A stretch of DNA of 56,203 bases from Deltaproteobacteria bacterium (GTDB lineage Bacteria; Desulfobacterota; Dissulfuribacteria; Dissulfuribacterales; UBA3076). Below, piece after piece: positions 29,239 to 37,100 of this stretch; position 1 is the first letter of the stretch, and every line of letters starts with the position of its first letter. A model generated the notes under the pieces. The model was not told the DNA's origin, searched no databases, and saw nothing but the letters and a program-made list of their open reading frames with translations. The stretch lies in NCBI GenBank assembly GCA_003194495.1, contig PQXE01000018.1, positions 1 to 56,203 of the forward strand, read 5' to 3'. Made by a program: the position numbers and the translations under genes.

Positions 29239-29810
29239 ATGTTGTCTTTAAAGTGTTCTTTGTGGCCTATAATCGTTATGTGTCCGTTGAGACTTAACGA
29301 CCACCATATCTTTAAAGAGGATTTGCAGAAATTGGTTGATACAATAGGTATAGAAATTCGTATCGCCCATTATCCTCCATATACGTCCAAATGGAATCCT
29401 GTAGAACATCGAGTATTTCCACATATAACAAGAGCAATGCAAGGTGTAATATTACGAAGTTATGAAACGGGCGCATTTACGCGTTGGGGGACCTAGGATT
29501 TTAGGCCGATTTGAGGGTTGGTCAGCTATCACAAAAGGCCGATTTGAGGGACCTACGTAAACCTCATCAGCTGACAAAATGGCGTTCAGAAGCCTCTCCC
29601 CCAACCTCTAGATGCGCCCCTTATGAAACTGTTAAAAAGCTTATTGATCAAACTTCAACAAAAACAGGTTTGAAAGTTTGTTCAAATATTATCAAAAAAG
29701 AATATAAAACCGGCCGCAAATATGCCGCTGATTTTAAAAAAAATATGCGTATAATTTTTGATGATTATTTGGGCCAGTGGAACTATAGGGCGATACCAGC
29801 GGAAATATAA
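29239..29810 (+). pseudogene. ISAzo13-like transposase C-terminal remnant, split by a MITE
   Basis: The left part reads HHIFKEDLQKLVDTIGIEIR, then AHYPPYTSKWNPVEHRVFPH and ILRSYET. The right part (from 29622) reads ETVKKLIDQTSTKTGLKV and later FDDYLGQWNYRAIPAEI, then stops. These are the C-terminal catalytic and end segments of an ISAzo13-type transposase. They are separated by 152 bp of foreign DNA flanked by a 9-bp duplication. Removing the insert and one duplicate joins them in frame as RSYETVKKL. The N-terminal half and most of the catalytic core are missing, so this was already a remnant or was truncated separately. Confidence 0.75.
29460..29629. mobile_element. 152-bp MITE with terminal inverted repeats and 9-bp target duplication
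   Basis: The insert spans 29469-29620. Its ends are GGGCGCATTTACGCGTTGGG on the left and the near-inverse CCAACCTCTAGATGCGCCCC on the right, with 19 of 23 terminal positions matching. The flanks carry the direct repeat TTATGAAAC (29460-29468 and 29621-29629). Inside, AGGCCGATTTGAGGG occurs twice as a direct repeat. No transposase is encoded. It interrupts the ISAzo13-like remnant. Confidence 0.8.
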
Positions 29811-29825
29811 TTTTGTTCAAGTTAT

Positions 29826-30600
29826 TTATTTTTTATTACTAAGAGAATCATGCAAAGAACCAAAGTTAACTCCAAGGGGACGATTAGCAAAATATCAATA
29901 CGATCTTGTTGGATTAGCACAATATTTTGAAAAAATAACAACTTTTGTTCGTTGTGGATTTCCTGCCGACCCGGAAACAGGTCAAAGGGAAAAAGCTCTT
30001 TATATAACCAAGGCTTCAACAGTTCGCTTGAATGCCATACCTGGCAAACATCGCATAGTTGAAAGAAAGTTATGACCCTGCCACTCAAACCATCAAGTAT
30101 CTCCTCACCAATCGTCTTGCCTGGGAAGCCACCAAAATCATTTCTGTTTATAGCCACCGCTGGGTTATTGAGGAGTTTTTCAAGAATGCAAAGCAATTGT
30201 CCGATATGGAGGGAGCCACTCTCAGGAGTGAACAAGGCGCAACACTAGCGTTGTACCTGGTGTCCTGGATTGACTTCCTCCTCCATTTGGAGAAAATTAT
30301 AAGCAATGCACTGCTGGAAAACTGCCAAAGGAACCATTAACGATTCCTTCAATAGTTCGCCGAGCGCAAAACGAAAATTTGGAAGCGTTTGTCCTGCGAG
30401 TACAATCCGATGAGGATTTCGTTAACAAACTGGTTGAATTCAGCAGGGCTAAAATGAACCGTAATCGTAAGAAACACAAAGAGTTAGTTGTTGTTAATGG
30501 GGATGTTGCCGCTCCTATGAAAAAAGCCGCACAGCAAAAAATATGCCAGATGCCGGTTTTTACAGAAACTATTTTTCAAAAACCTGAGTTAATAGTTTAA
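29826..30600 (+). pseudogene. IS4-superfamily DDE transposase remnant with frameshifts
   Basis: Three consecutive frames together make the C-terminal part of one DDE transposase. Frame one (to 30075) has LTPRGRLAKYQYDLVGLAQY and EKALYITKAST. Frame two (30059-30340) has YLLTNRLAWEATKIISVYSH, then RWVIEEFFKNAKQLSDMEGA with the catalytic-glutamate helix. Frame three (about 30320-30600) has LPKEPLTIPSIVRRAQNENL and ends KPELIV. At least two indels, near 30065 and 30318, break it, and the N terminus is absent. The exact family was not determined. Confidence 0.7.
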
Positions 30601-30857
30601 CATCATTCTCTTCTACAACTTTTCCTCCTCGATTGATGGCCCGCGAGGCTGTTCTTTCCTACGTTGACTTATAAGTAAAAGTTTACTAAAAGTGAGGGCA
30701 TAGGGTCACCCATTGTGAGGATGGGCTATGGCGAAAGCATAGGGTTACCTCGTCATTATTAACTATTTGACGACATAATAGAAAAAAACAGTATTCGATG
30801 ACTGTTTTGAATTCTCGTGAGACAGACTCCTAATAGATCGAGCAAGAAAGCATCAAT
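30601..30857. other. gene-free stretch between transposase remnant and TIGR02270 pseudogene
   Basis: AT-rich sequence with imperfect repeats of CATAGGGT(C/T)ACC (about 30698-30750). It has no credible gene. Confidence 0.35.
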
Positions 30858-31230
30858 ATGTCCGTTATCCCCGCAGTAATAGAACAACACGCTGAAACTC
30901 GACTTTGGCCATTTTTCGATTATTATAAAACCAGAAAAATCAAGGAGTTAGCTGCACGATTTGGAAATTACAAGCACTCATACCCCGATTTTTTATGGGT
31001 AGATTTGATCCAATTCAAGCTAGATATAATAATTTCAGTAAGTTAGCCCAACAACCATGAATTAAAAATGGCCAAAGTCGAGTGAAAAGGCGGCCTTTCT
31101 ATGGCTTTTCCGCGATGCTTCCGTTCATGAGCCGCATCACTCATTATCTGATTTGGCCTATCCGGATAACCGTGTAAGGCCAATCTTGACGGGCTCAGAA
31201 TCGCCGGAAACGAAAAGCTTCCCATGACAT
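30858..31230 (+). pseudogene. TIGR02270 family gene, 5' fragment, split by a MITE and frameshifted
   Basis: The ATG at 30858 opens MSVIPAVIEQHAE, the normal N terminus of TIGR02270 proteins. After a 185-bp insert, the frame resumes with KAAFLWLFRDASVHEPHHSL and SDLA, then slips near 31175 so that DGLRIAGNE continues in another frame before homology is lost. Removing the insert and one copy of the 5-bp duplication restores MSVIPAVIEQHAEKAAFLWL exactly. The rest of the gene is missing. The intact relative at 32229 has the same opening pattern (HAEEAAFLWLLRDDAV). Confidence 0.75.
30893..31087. mobile_element. 185-bp MITE with perfect 19-bp terminal inverted repeats and 5-bp target duplication
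   Basis: The element spans 30898-31082. Both ends carry CTCGACTTTGGCCATTTTT as a perfect 19-bp inverted repeat. It is flanked by a direct repeat TGAAA (30893-30897 and 31083-31087). The interior could encode only very short peptides (for example MGRFDPIQARYNNFSKLAQQ), so mobilisation would need a transposase supplied elsewhere. Confidence 0.88.
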
Positions 31231-31326
31231 CGAACTCTTGCCGCATGACGAGGTGTGGAATGAGTGAGTGTGAGTGTGGCAGAGTTCAAACACATAGCTG
31301 TACATACAACAAGTGGAGAACTTGCA

Positions 31327-31713
31327 ATGCCCGAAGTTGTTGAACAACTTAAAGAAAAATTGAGTGAATATCCAAATATTATGTTCGCGCTTCTTTTTGG
31401 TTCCCACGCAAAGGCATGCCAGCGCGCTTCGAGCGATTTGGATATCGCGCTTTTTTTCAAACAGCCTTTATTCGGTCTTGATCTTCTCTATTTAATAAAT
31501 GAATTGTCTGACTATACAAAGAAAGAAGTCGATCTTGTTGTGTTGAATTCTGCCTCTGCTTTTCTAAGACACCAGGTTATGAAGCATTCTGTTCGACTAC
31601 TCGTGCGAGATATGATTATTTACCGCAAGTTTAGGGAGCAGACAATAACAGATTACAATACGTACAAGTTTGTATCGGGAATGGACAGGTATGATAGACC
31701 AACATTTAGTTGA
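31327..31713 (+). CDS. mntA: MntA-type nucleotidyltransferase antitoxin
   Basis: A 128-residue minimal nucleotidyltransferase. The signature GSX10DXD is complete in LLFGSHAKACQRASSDLDIA, followed by a third acidic strand (VDLVVLN). In HEPN/MNT modules this enzyme adenylylates and so inactivates the HepT RNase. The ATG at 31327 has GGAGA upstream; an earlier in-frame start would add residues derived from decayed DNA. It overlaps the hepT gene by 23 nt, so the pair is co-translated. Confidence 0.85.
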   Translation: MPEVVEQLKEKLSEYPNIMFALLFGSHAKACQRASSDLDIALFFKQPLFGLDLLYLINELSDYTKKEVDLVVLNSASAFLRHQVMKHSVRLLVRDMIIYRKFREQTITDYNTYKFVSGMDRYDRPTFS

Positions 31714-32116
31714 AAAAAAATTACGAAGGATTGAGGAATTTCTCAGGGAGATTGTATCGGCGGAAGCGCCACCAAACTTTGATGCCTTTGCAGCTAACAT
31801 CATCTTTAAACGTTTTGTAGAAAGAAATGTTGAGCTTGCAATTGAACAAATGATTGATATTTGCAAGCACTTCATAGCTGGACTTAATTTGCAAGAGCCA
31901 GAAACATATTCTGATTGTTTCGTTATACTTGGCAAAGCCGATATCCTACCGAATAAATCCATTGACATGTTTAAATCAATGGCACGATACAGAAATTTAC
32001 TGATTCATGCTTATGATGGTGTGGATGATACGATAACATATAGTATTTATAAGAAGCATCTCAATGATTTTGGTATTTTCGTAAGCTCTATCCGGCAATA
32101 TATTGATGGGGAATAG
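31691..32116 (+). CDS. hepT: HEPN domain RNase toxin HepT
   Basis: A 141-residue HEPN (DUF86) protein. The active-site motif RX4HXY is present in ARYRNLLIHAYDG, including the tyrosine that is the AMP acceptor in characterised HepT proteins. The four-helix fold is suggested by VEKKLRRIEEFLREI, FVERNVELAIEQMIDICKH and the C-terminal helix. I choose the ATG at 31691. It forms a toxin-antitoxin module with mntA immediately upstream. Confidence 0.86.
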   Translation: MIDQHLVEKKLRRIEEFLREIVSAEAPPNFDAFAANIIFKRFVERNVELAIEQMIDICKHFIAGLNLQEPETYSDCFVILGKADILPNKSIDMFKSMARYRNLLIHAYDGVDDTITYSIYKKHLNDFGIFVSSIRQYIDGE

Positions 32117-32228
32117 TGAATCACATCTCAACTTCTTTTGGATTAATTTTGAGGACTATCGTGAAAACAGCACGCTACACTTTATAAACAATATGTATGC
32201 TATAACAACAAATGAGAACCTGTAAGTC

Positions 32229-33494
32229 ATGAACCTGACAAATATTGCAGTAATCGAAAATATCGTTGAACAACATGCGGAAGAAGCAGCATTCCTGTGG
32301 CTTCTCCGCGATGATGCTGTCCAGGCACCGCACTATTCCCTGAAGGATCTGGCAGACTTGGATGAACGAGTAGAAGCTCACATAGATGGATTGCGAATTG
32401 CCGGGGATGTGGGGTGGAGTATCTGCGCGGATGCGTTGGCACAACAGGAGGAACCCGGAGAAGTATTTGCCGCTGCTGTCCTGGCCTTTGAGAGCGGACA
32501 AGATCAGCGCATCAAGATGGTGCTGGAAGCTGCAGCCACAGAGCCGGAATTGTCGCGGGGACTTATTTCAGCGCTGGGCTGGCTGCGTTTTGACCAGGTG
32601 AAAGGGCATATTGACCAGTTACTACGATCATTAGCACCGGAACTGCGTCGGATCGGCATCGCAGCCTCAGCAGTGCATCGCCAGGATTCCGGCTCAGTGC
32701 TTATTGACGCTTTAAATGATGATGACACTTTTCTTAAAGTGTGTGCTATTTGCGCGGTAGGCGAGCTGGGTCGTATTGATTTGCTCCCTGTGCTAAAAAA
32801 ACAGCTTACTGCCGAGGATAAGGATTGCCAATTCCAGGCCGGCTGGTCAGCGGTTTTGTTAGGGGACAGGGATGATGCTCTGGAGTTGCTCAAAGCCGTT
32901 GCGGTATCAGATTCACCCTTTCGAGACCGTTCACTACAAGTAGCTTTGCGAGCCATGGATAATGCCAGCGCTCAGAAGTGGTTGAAGGATCAGGCCCAAC
33001 ATCCCGACTTGCTTCGCTATGCGATAATCGGCGCTGGCGTGATTGGGGATCCGGTATACATTCCGTGGCTTATCGAACAGATGGAAATGCCGGATCATGC
33101 GCGGGTGGCAGGCGAAGCATTCACGATGATCACCGGTGTGGATCTCGCCTACGAGGATCTTGATGGCGAGTGGCCCGAGGGATTTGAAGCCGGGCCTACA
33201 GAGAGCCCTGAGGATGAAGATGTGGAAATAGACCAGGATGAAGACCTTCCCTGGCCTGATCCTGAATTGATTGCTGAATGGTGGAATAAGAATAAAGGAT
33301 CGTTTCAAAACGGCACACGATATCTTTTAGGAAAATTTATATCTCCTGAACACCTTCAGCATGTGCTCAGACATGGATTTCAGCGCCAGAGGGCTGCCGT
33401 CGCACTGGAACTCGCGATGATGCACCCAGGCCAACCTCTTTTTGAAGTCCGGGCCCCGGGTTTTCGCCAACAACAGATCCTTGGGTTGAAGTAA
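32229..33494 (+). CDS. TIGR02270 family HEAT-repeat protein
   Basis: A 421-residue soluble protein of the TIGR02270 family: N-terminal VEQHAEEAAFLWLLRDDAV, ADLDERVEAHIDGLRIAGD, then helical HEAT-like repeats (ALGWLRFDQVKGHIDQLLRS, AVGELGRIDLLPVLKKQL) to about residue 300, and a C-terminal acidic linker before PWPDPELIAEWWNKNKG. Function is unknown; relatives are sometimes found near type VI secretion genes, none of which is visible here. No ribosome binding site is strong (AACCTGTAAGTC). A broken paralogue lies 1 kb upstream across the HEPN/MNT pair. Confidence 0.8.
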   Translation: MNLTNIAVIENIVEQHAEEAAFLWLLRDDAVQAPHYSLKDLADLDERVEAHIDGLRIAGDVGWSICADALAQQEEPGEVFAAAVLAFESGQDQRIKMVLEAAATEPELSRGLISALGWLRFDQVKGHIDQLLRSLAPELRRIGIAASAVHRQDSGSVLIDALNDDDTFLKVCAICAVGELGRIDLLPVLKKQLTAEDKDCQFQAGWSAVLLGDRDDALELLKAVAVSDSPFRDRSLQVALRAMDNASAQKWLKDQAQHPDLLRYAIIGAGVIGDPVYIPWLIEQMEMPDHARVAGEAFTMITGVDLAYEDLDGEWPEGFEAGPTESPEDEDVEIDQDEDLPWPDPELIAEWWNKNKGSFQNGTRYLLGKFISPEHLQHVLRHGFQRQRAAVALELAMMHPGQPLFEVRAPGFRQQQILGLK

Positions 33495-33526
33495 AAAGAA
33501 TTTTTACATATTCTGGTATTTAAGCC

Positions 33527-33628
33527 GAAGTTCCCCCGGGGACTCGTAACTATTTGAAATCATTATGCCTGTTACATGACTACAACATAGTTAAGTGGCT
33601 GATATTATTAGATCGAGGGGGGAACTTC
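33527..33628. repeat. 102-bp segment with 11-bp terminal inverted repeats
   Basis: GAAGTTCCCCC at 33527-33537 is matched by its inverse at 33618-33628. The segment lies between the convergent TIGR02270 and cyclase genes. It may be a small mobile-element remnant. No target duplication is visible. Confidence 0.35.
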
Positions 33629-33641
33629 AGTAGGATGCCAC

Positions 33642-34583
33642 TTATGGATGTTTGAGCCCGTAAACATGCTCTTGACCTTTGCGGCCTCTGGTCGAGACCA
33701 ACCCCAGGTCAACTAATGACAGCTTGTCGCGGATAAGATCTGCAGTTTGGGAACAGATCACAATCTTGCTGGATAGATCTTTATTTGCCAAACCCGAGAG
33801 ACGGAAAGCCAGATTTATACAATCACCGACTAGAGCTAAATCAGCTACTTTTGATCCATAGTGCGACATAGTCGCCTTTCCGGTAGTTACCCCCCATCCC
33901 ATCTGCAGATTTTCAACAACAGGGTTTTCCCCATGCAACTTCTGCCGGATAATATTCAAGGCTTGTTCCTGTTCAATGGCGGCTTGACACGCAAGAACGG
34001 CCTGTTTCTTGACGAGCAACGTTTGATGATCCCAAAAGGCGAATACTGCGTCACCTGCATAGTCTTTGACCGCACCATTGAAGTCATGCACAATGGTGCA
34101 GAATCTTTCAAATATTTCCTTCATCAGCGCATAAACCTTGGAAGAATCCTGGTTTTGTGAAAAACCGGAAAAATCCCTCACATCAGCAACCACATTGGTT
34201 GTATACACTTCTGTGTGTACAATCAAGGTTTCTTCTTTTAGCCACTTGTCATTTTTTACAGCAGGAACAGGTTCCGGATAACTCACTCGAATTAATGTAT
34301 CACCCACTCGAATGATATCTCCATCATTAAGGGTTCTAAAAGAACCTGACGTCAAATGAATGTCGTTCACCCATGTACCATTTTTACTCATGTCCTTAAT
34401 TTGAAAATTCGAATCGCTAAAAGTTATCATAGCATGTTCACGAGAAGCCATCGGATGATTCACAACAATGCACTTTGTTGCATCTATGCCCTTCCATTCT
34501 CGACCAATGAAAACCTTGTCGACAACTTCAAGACGTTGAATCCCGTGATTATTATCGAGCCATTGAAGGTAAGGATTCGACAT
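33642..34583 (-). CDS. FHA domain-containing class III adenylate cyclase
   Basis: A 313-residue cytoplasmic protein. Residues 20-100 are an FHA phosphothreonine-binding domain (FIGREWKG, then MASREHAMI and SKNGTWVND). Residues 125-310 are a class III cyclase: first metal Asp in VVADVRDFSGFS (about D134), second in VKDYAGDAVFAFW (D178) with the preceding Lys (K173) that favours ATP, and the transition-state Asn/Arg region LVGDCINLAFRL. It should make cAMP and be steered by binding a phosphorylated partner. It lies divergent from the LysM-TPR gene and near the Ser/Thr kinase. Confidence 0.9.
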   Translation of the reverse strand: MSNPYLQWLDNNHGIQRLEVVDKVFIGREWKGIDATKCIVVNHPMASREHAMITFSDSNFQIKDMSKNGTWVNDIHLTSGSFRTLNDGDIIRVGDTLIRVSYPEPVPAVKNDKWLKEETLIVHTEVYTTNVVADVRDFSGFSQNQDSSKVYALMKEIFERFCTIVHDFNGAVKDYAGDAVFAFWDHQTLLVKKQAVLACQAAIEQEQALNIIRQKLHGENPVVENLQMGWGVTTGKATMSHYGSKVADLALVGDCINLAFRLSGLANKDLSSKIVICSQTADLIRDKLSLVDLGLVSTRGRKGQEHVYGLKHP

Positions 34584-34890
34584 CGGTTCTGTTTCTGCTG
34601 ATATTTTAAAGAGAAATCACTTGCTGAGTGATTCTGAAGAGGCGGTTTCTGTTCACCATTATTAAAAAGACTACCAAATGATGGTTCAGGATGTCAAGAT
34701 ATCCAAAAAAATGACGATAAAAAGGGCCGGGCGAATAATACAATAAGAACCGACAATTCTTGACGATTGGGAACTTAAGCTGTTATATGTTTCCATCATA
34801 GTATTTTATACTGATCTGCTTTACCCAAGTCACCAGAAAGCGATTTTATGCAAGTTGTGCCAGCATAGAATGGAATTCAGGAAGTTGAAG
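34584..34890. other. divergent intergenic region with a candidate promoter
   Basis: About 300 bp between the cyclase gene and the LysM-TPR gene. Apart from the promoter listed next, I see no gene or clear repeat. Confidence 0.4.
34760..34788 (+). promoter_or_regulatory. candidate promoter of the LysM-TPR lipoprotein gene
   Basis: TTGACG and TTATAT are separated by 17 nt and lie about 100 nt upstream of the LysM-TPR start. The -35 box is good and the -10 box is weak. Confidence 0.35.
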
Positions 34891-36108
34891 ATGCAATATC
34901 TGTATCCGTTTTTTGTTCTTATCTTGTTCGTTGTTACCTCATGTATTCCGAAACATGAAGGCCCTGAGCCCAAGGTTGTTTCCATTGCACCTGTCGTCAG
35001 TCCCGAATCACTTGGTACTATATCCAAAACAAGAAAGGTAACTCGCGAGGACAGGACCCGTGCCAGACAGTATGTACTCACAGGGATCGCACTGCTTCAG
35101 AAAGGTGAAGAAGAAAAGGCAAAAATGAAATTGTCCATGGCACATCATCTTGATCCCAACAATAAGAGGGCAAAGAAACTCCTTGAGCAGATCAATACAG
35201 ACCCTGAGACATATCTAGGAAAGGAATATTCTCATTATACTGTTCAGTATGGCGAGTCCATATCGAAAATTGCCAAAAACTTCCTAGGTGACTCCTTAGA
35301 ATTTTATATTCTGGCAAAATATAATAGTATAAAAAATCCGAATCTTTTAAAGACCGGGCAAGTCATCAAAATTCCAAAGAAGATAAGAGTGCCAAGAGTG
35401 ATTGCTCAAGTACGTGAGGGACCACGGAAAGAGGCGCCGAAGGCATCTCTTCCTGTACCTGTACCATTAGAAAAGGAGCCGGAGAAAAAGGTGGTCCGGA
35501 AAAAGGAACCTCAATCCGTTGAGGTAGAATATGCAGCAGCGAAGCAGTTCTATAAAGCCGGCAAGTATCAAGAGGCAATCGACTTAATTCAGGGTCCAGT
35601 GGAAAAGGGCGCAGGGGGAGTTAAGATCCGGGACCTCCTGGCTCTCATCTATTCTGAGTACGCCCTTGATCTCATTCAGCAGGACAAATTCCTTGATGCC
35701 CGGAAGCTTCTACAAAATGCCGCTACTCTCCGGCCTGACGATAAAAGGCTAAGGGAGCGGCTGGCCGATCTTGAGAATAAGCTAGCGGTCCAACGCCTAT
35801 ATAAAAATGGTCTTGCGGCCCAGAAGGCAGGATCCCCTGACAGGGCCCATGAGGCTTTTGTTCAGGTCATGGAGATTGAGCCGGATCATGCCAAGGCCCA
35901 AGAACAGTTGACGAAGTTAAGCCCCGTACTGATAAATTTCTATAACAAGAAAGCCATGCTTGCTTACAGACGACAGCATCTGAAAGAGGCCATTAGTGCC
36001 TGGGACAAAGTACTTGAATTGGATCCGGATCATGAATTGGCAAGGCTTAATCGTGCCCGGGCCCTGGAATTGCTGGAAAAGCTGGAAAAATTCAAGACTC
36101 TAAAATGA
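34891..36108 (+). CDS. LysM and TPR domain lipoprotein
   Basis: A 405-residue lipoprotein. The signal peptide MQYLYPFFVLILFVVTSC ends in a lipobox cysteine. A TPR-like pair follows (residues 55-110, GIALLQKGEEEKAKMKL), then a LysM domain (HYTVQYGESISKIAKNFLGD to QVIKIPKK) that should bind peptidoglycan, then a proline/lysine linker and more TPR units to the end (AAKQFYKAGKYQEAIDLIQG, LAAQKAGSPDRAHEAF). The ATG at 34891 is preferred, with AGGAAG upstream, since the signal peptide begins there. It faces the TPR gene convergently. Confidence 0.85.
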   Translation: MQYLYPFFVLILFVVTSCIPKHEGPEPKVVSIAPVVSPESLGTISKTRKVTREDRTRARQYVLTGIALLQKGEEEKAKMKLSMAHHLDPNNKRAKKLLEQINTDPETYLGKEYSHYTVQYGESISKIAKNFLGDSLEFYILAKYNSIKNPNLLKTGQVIKIPKKIRVPRVIAQVREGPRKEAPKASLPVPVPLEKEPEKKVVRKKEPQSVEVEYAAAKQFYKAGKYQEAIDLIQGPVEKGAGGVKIRDLLALIYSEYALDLIQQDKFLDARKLLQNAATLRPDDKRLRERLADLENKLAVQRLYKNGLAAQKAGSPDRAHEAFVQVMEIEPDHAKAQEQLTKLSPVLINFYNKKAMLAYRRQHLKEAISAWDKVLELDPDHELARLNRARALELLEKLEKFKTLK

Positions 36109-36155
36109 GTGAACGGGGCTGACAGGTATGAGACTTTAGGACTTATCTCTTGGCT

Positions 36156-37100
36156 CTATTTTAGCTTCTGTGTCTTTTCTATTTCCTTCAATTTTTTCTG
36201 GATTTTGTATGCCTTTTCAAGCCGCATCTGAGCGTTGATGTTCTTCGGGTCGTAGGAAACGCTCTTTTCCCAATACTCAATGGCATCAGTAATATCTTTG
36301 AGATAGACCCTCATCCCCTTCTGATAGAAATCCTCGGCAAGTCTTTGTCTTGTCCTCGTGAGGTAGTAATCCAACTGGGAACTGCCAGCCGGCTTGTATT
36401 TGCGAGCCTCTTCAAGGTGCATCAATGCCTTGGCCATCTTTCCCTGTTCGTAACAATCAATTCCCAGCTTGATGTAGGCCTCTGCCAGATACTCGCCGGC
36501 CTCGCGGTCCTTCGGATACGTATTGAGATATTTCTCGATCTCTCTTATGCTTTCATTCAGACGGCCCTGCCGAAGCAATCCGATCCCCAGTTGGAGATAG
36601 TAGGTCTCTTGACTGGAGACGGACTGCAGCTTTGCCTTGGCCGGGGCCTTTCTTTTCTCAGCAAGTCGCCGGATCTTCTTTGCCTGGATCTTCATAGCCC
36701 TTTCTTTCTCCATTTTCTTCAAACAGGAAAATGGTGTGGACATATGGGGATCTAAGGCCAGTGCCTTGAGAAATTCCTGTTTGGCCAGTGTGATATTACC
36801 CTTGCTAAGCGCCCTTTTACCTAGTTTGACATGGTTGTTTGCTCTCTTTTGGATAAGGGTTTTTGTCGCCAGGAGTTGTTGTGTAAATTCCCGGTTTTTA
36901 GGCTCAAGGGTCTTGAGGATTTTCCACTGGATCAACGCCTCAGCCAGTTCTCCCTGAAACATGAATTCCGTGGCCCTCTTTTCTCTGGCTTCAGTTCTCA
37001 TCCTGTCCGTTGGGAGCGGGACAACGTGAGCACAGGAAGTAAGGAGACTCCATACGAAGATCGTTCTATACAGAAGTCCTCTGCGATTCCACTTGGTCAT
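36156..37100 (-). CDS. TPR repeat lipoprotein
   Basis: A 314-residue protein with a short signal sequence ending in a lipobox (TIFVWSLLTSC) and then TPR repeats: ATEFMFQGELAEALIQWKIL, GKRALSKGNITLAKQEFLKA, LGIGLLRQGRLNESIREIEK, and LGIDCYEQGKMAKALMHLEE. A charged coiled stretch lies at about residues 125-155. It resembles the LysM-TPR lipoprotein across the gap. Its start overlaps the deacetylase stop by 4 nt, so it is the last gene of the kinase-deacetylase-TPR operon. Confidence 0.82.
   Translation of the reverse strand: MTKWNRRGLLYRTIFVWSLLTSCAHVVPLPTDRMRTEAREKRATEFMFQGELAEALIQWKILKTLEPKNREFTQQLLATKTLIQKRANNHVKLGKRALSKGNITLAKQEFLKALALDPHMSTPFSCLKKMEKERAMKIQAKKIRRLAEKRKAPAKAKLQSVSSQETYYLQLGIGLLRQGRLNESIREIEKYLNTYPKDREAGEYLAEAYIKLGIDCYEQGKMAKALMHLEEARKYKPAGSSQLDYYLTRTRQRLAEDFYQKGMRVYLKDITDAIEYWEKSVSYDPKNINAQMRLEKAYKIQKKLKEIEKTQKLK

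Noticed and set aside
36345..36755. Plus-strand frames of over 100 codons across the TPR lipoprotein and deacetylase genes
   Set aside because: They lie opposite well-supported genes and show no protein family pattern.
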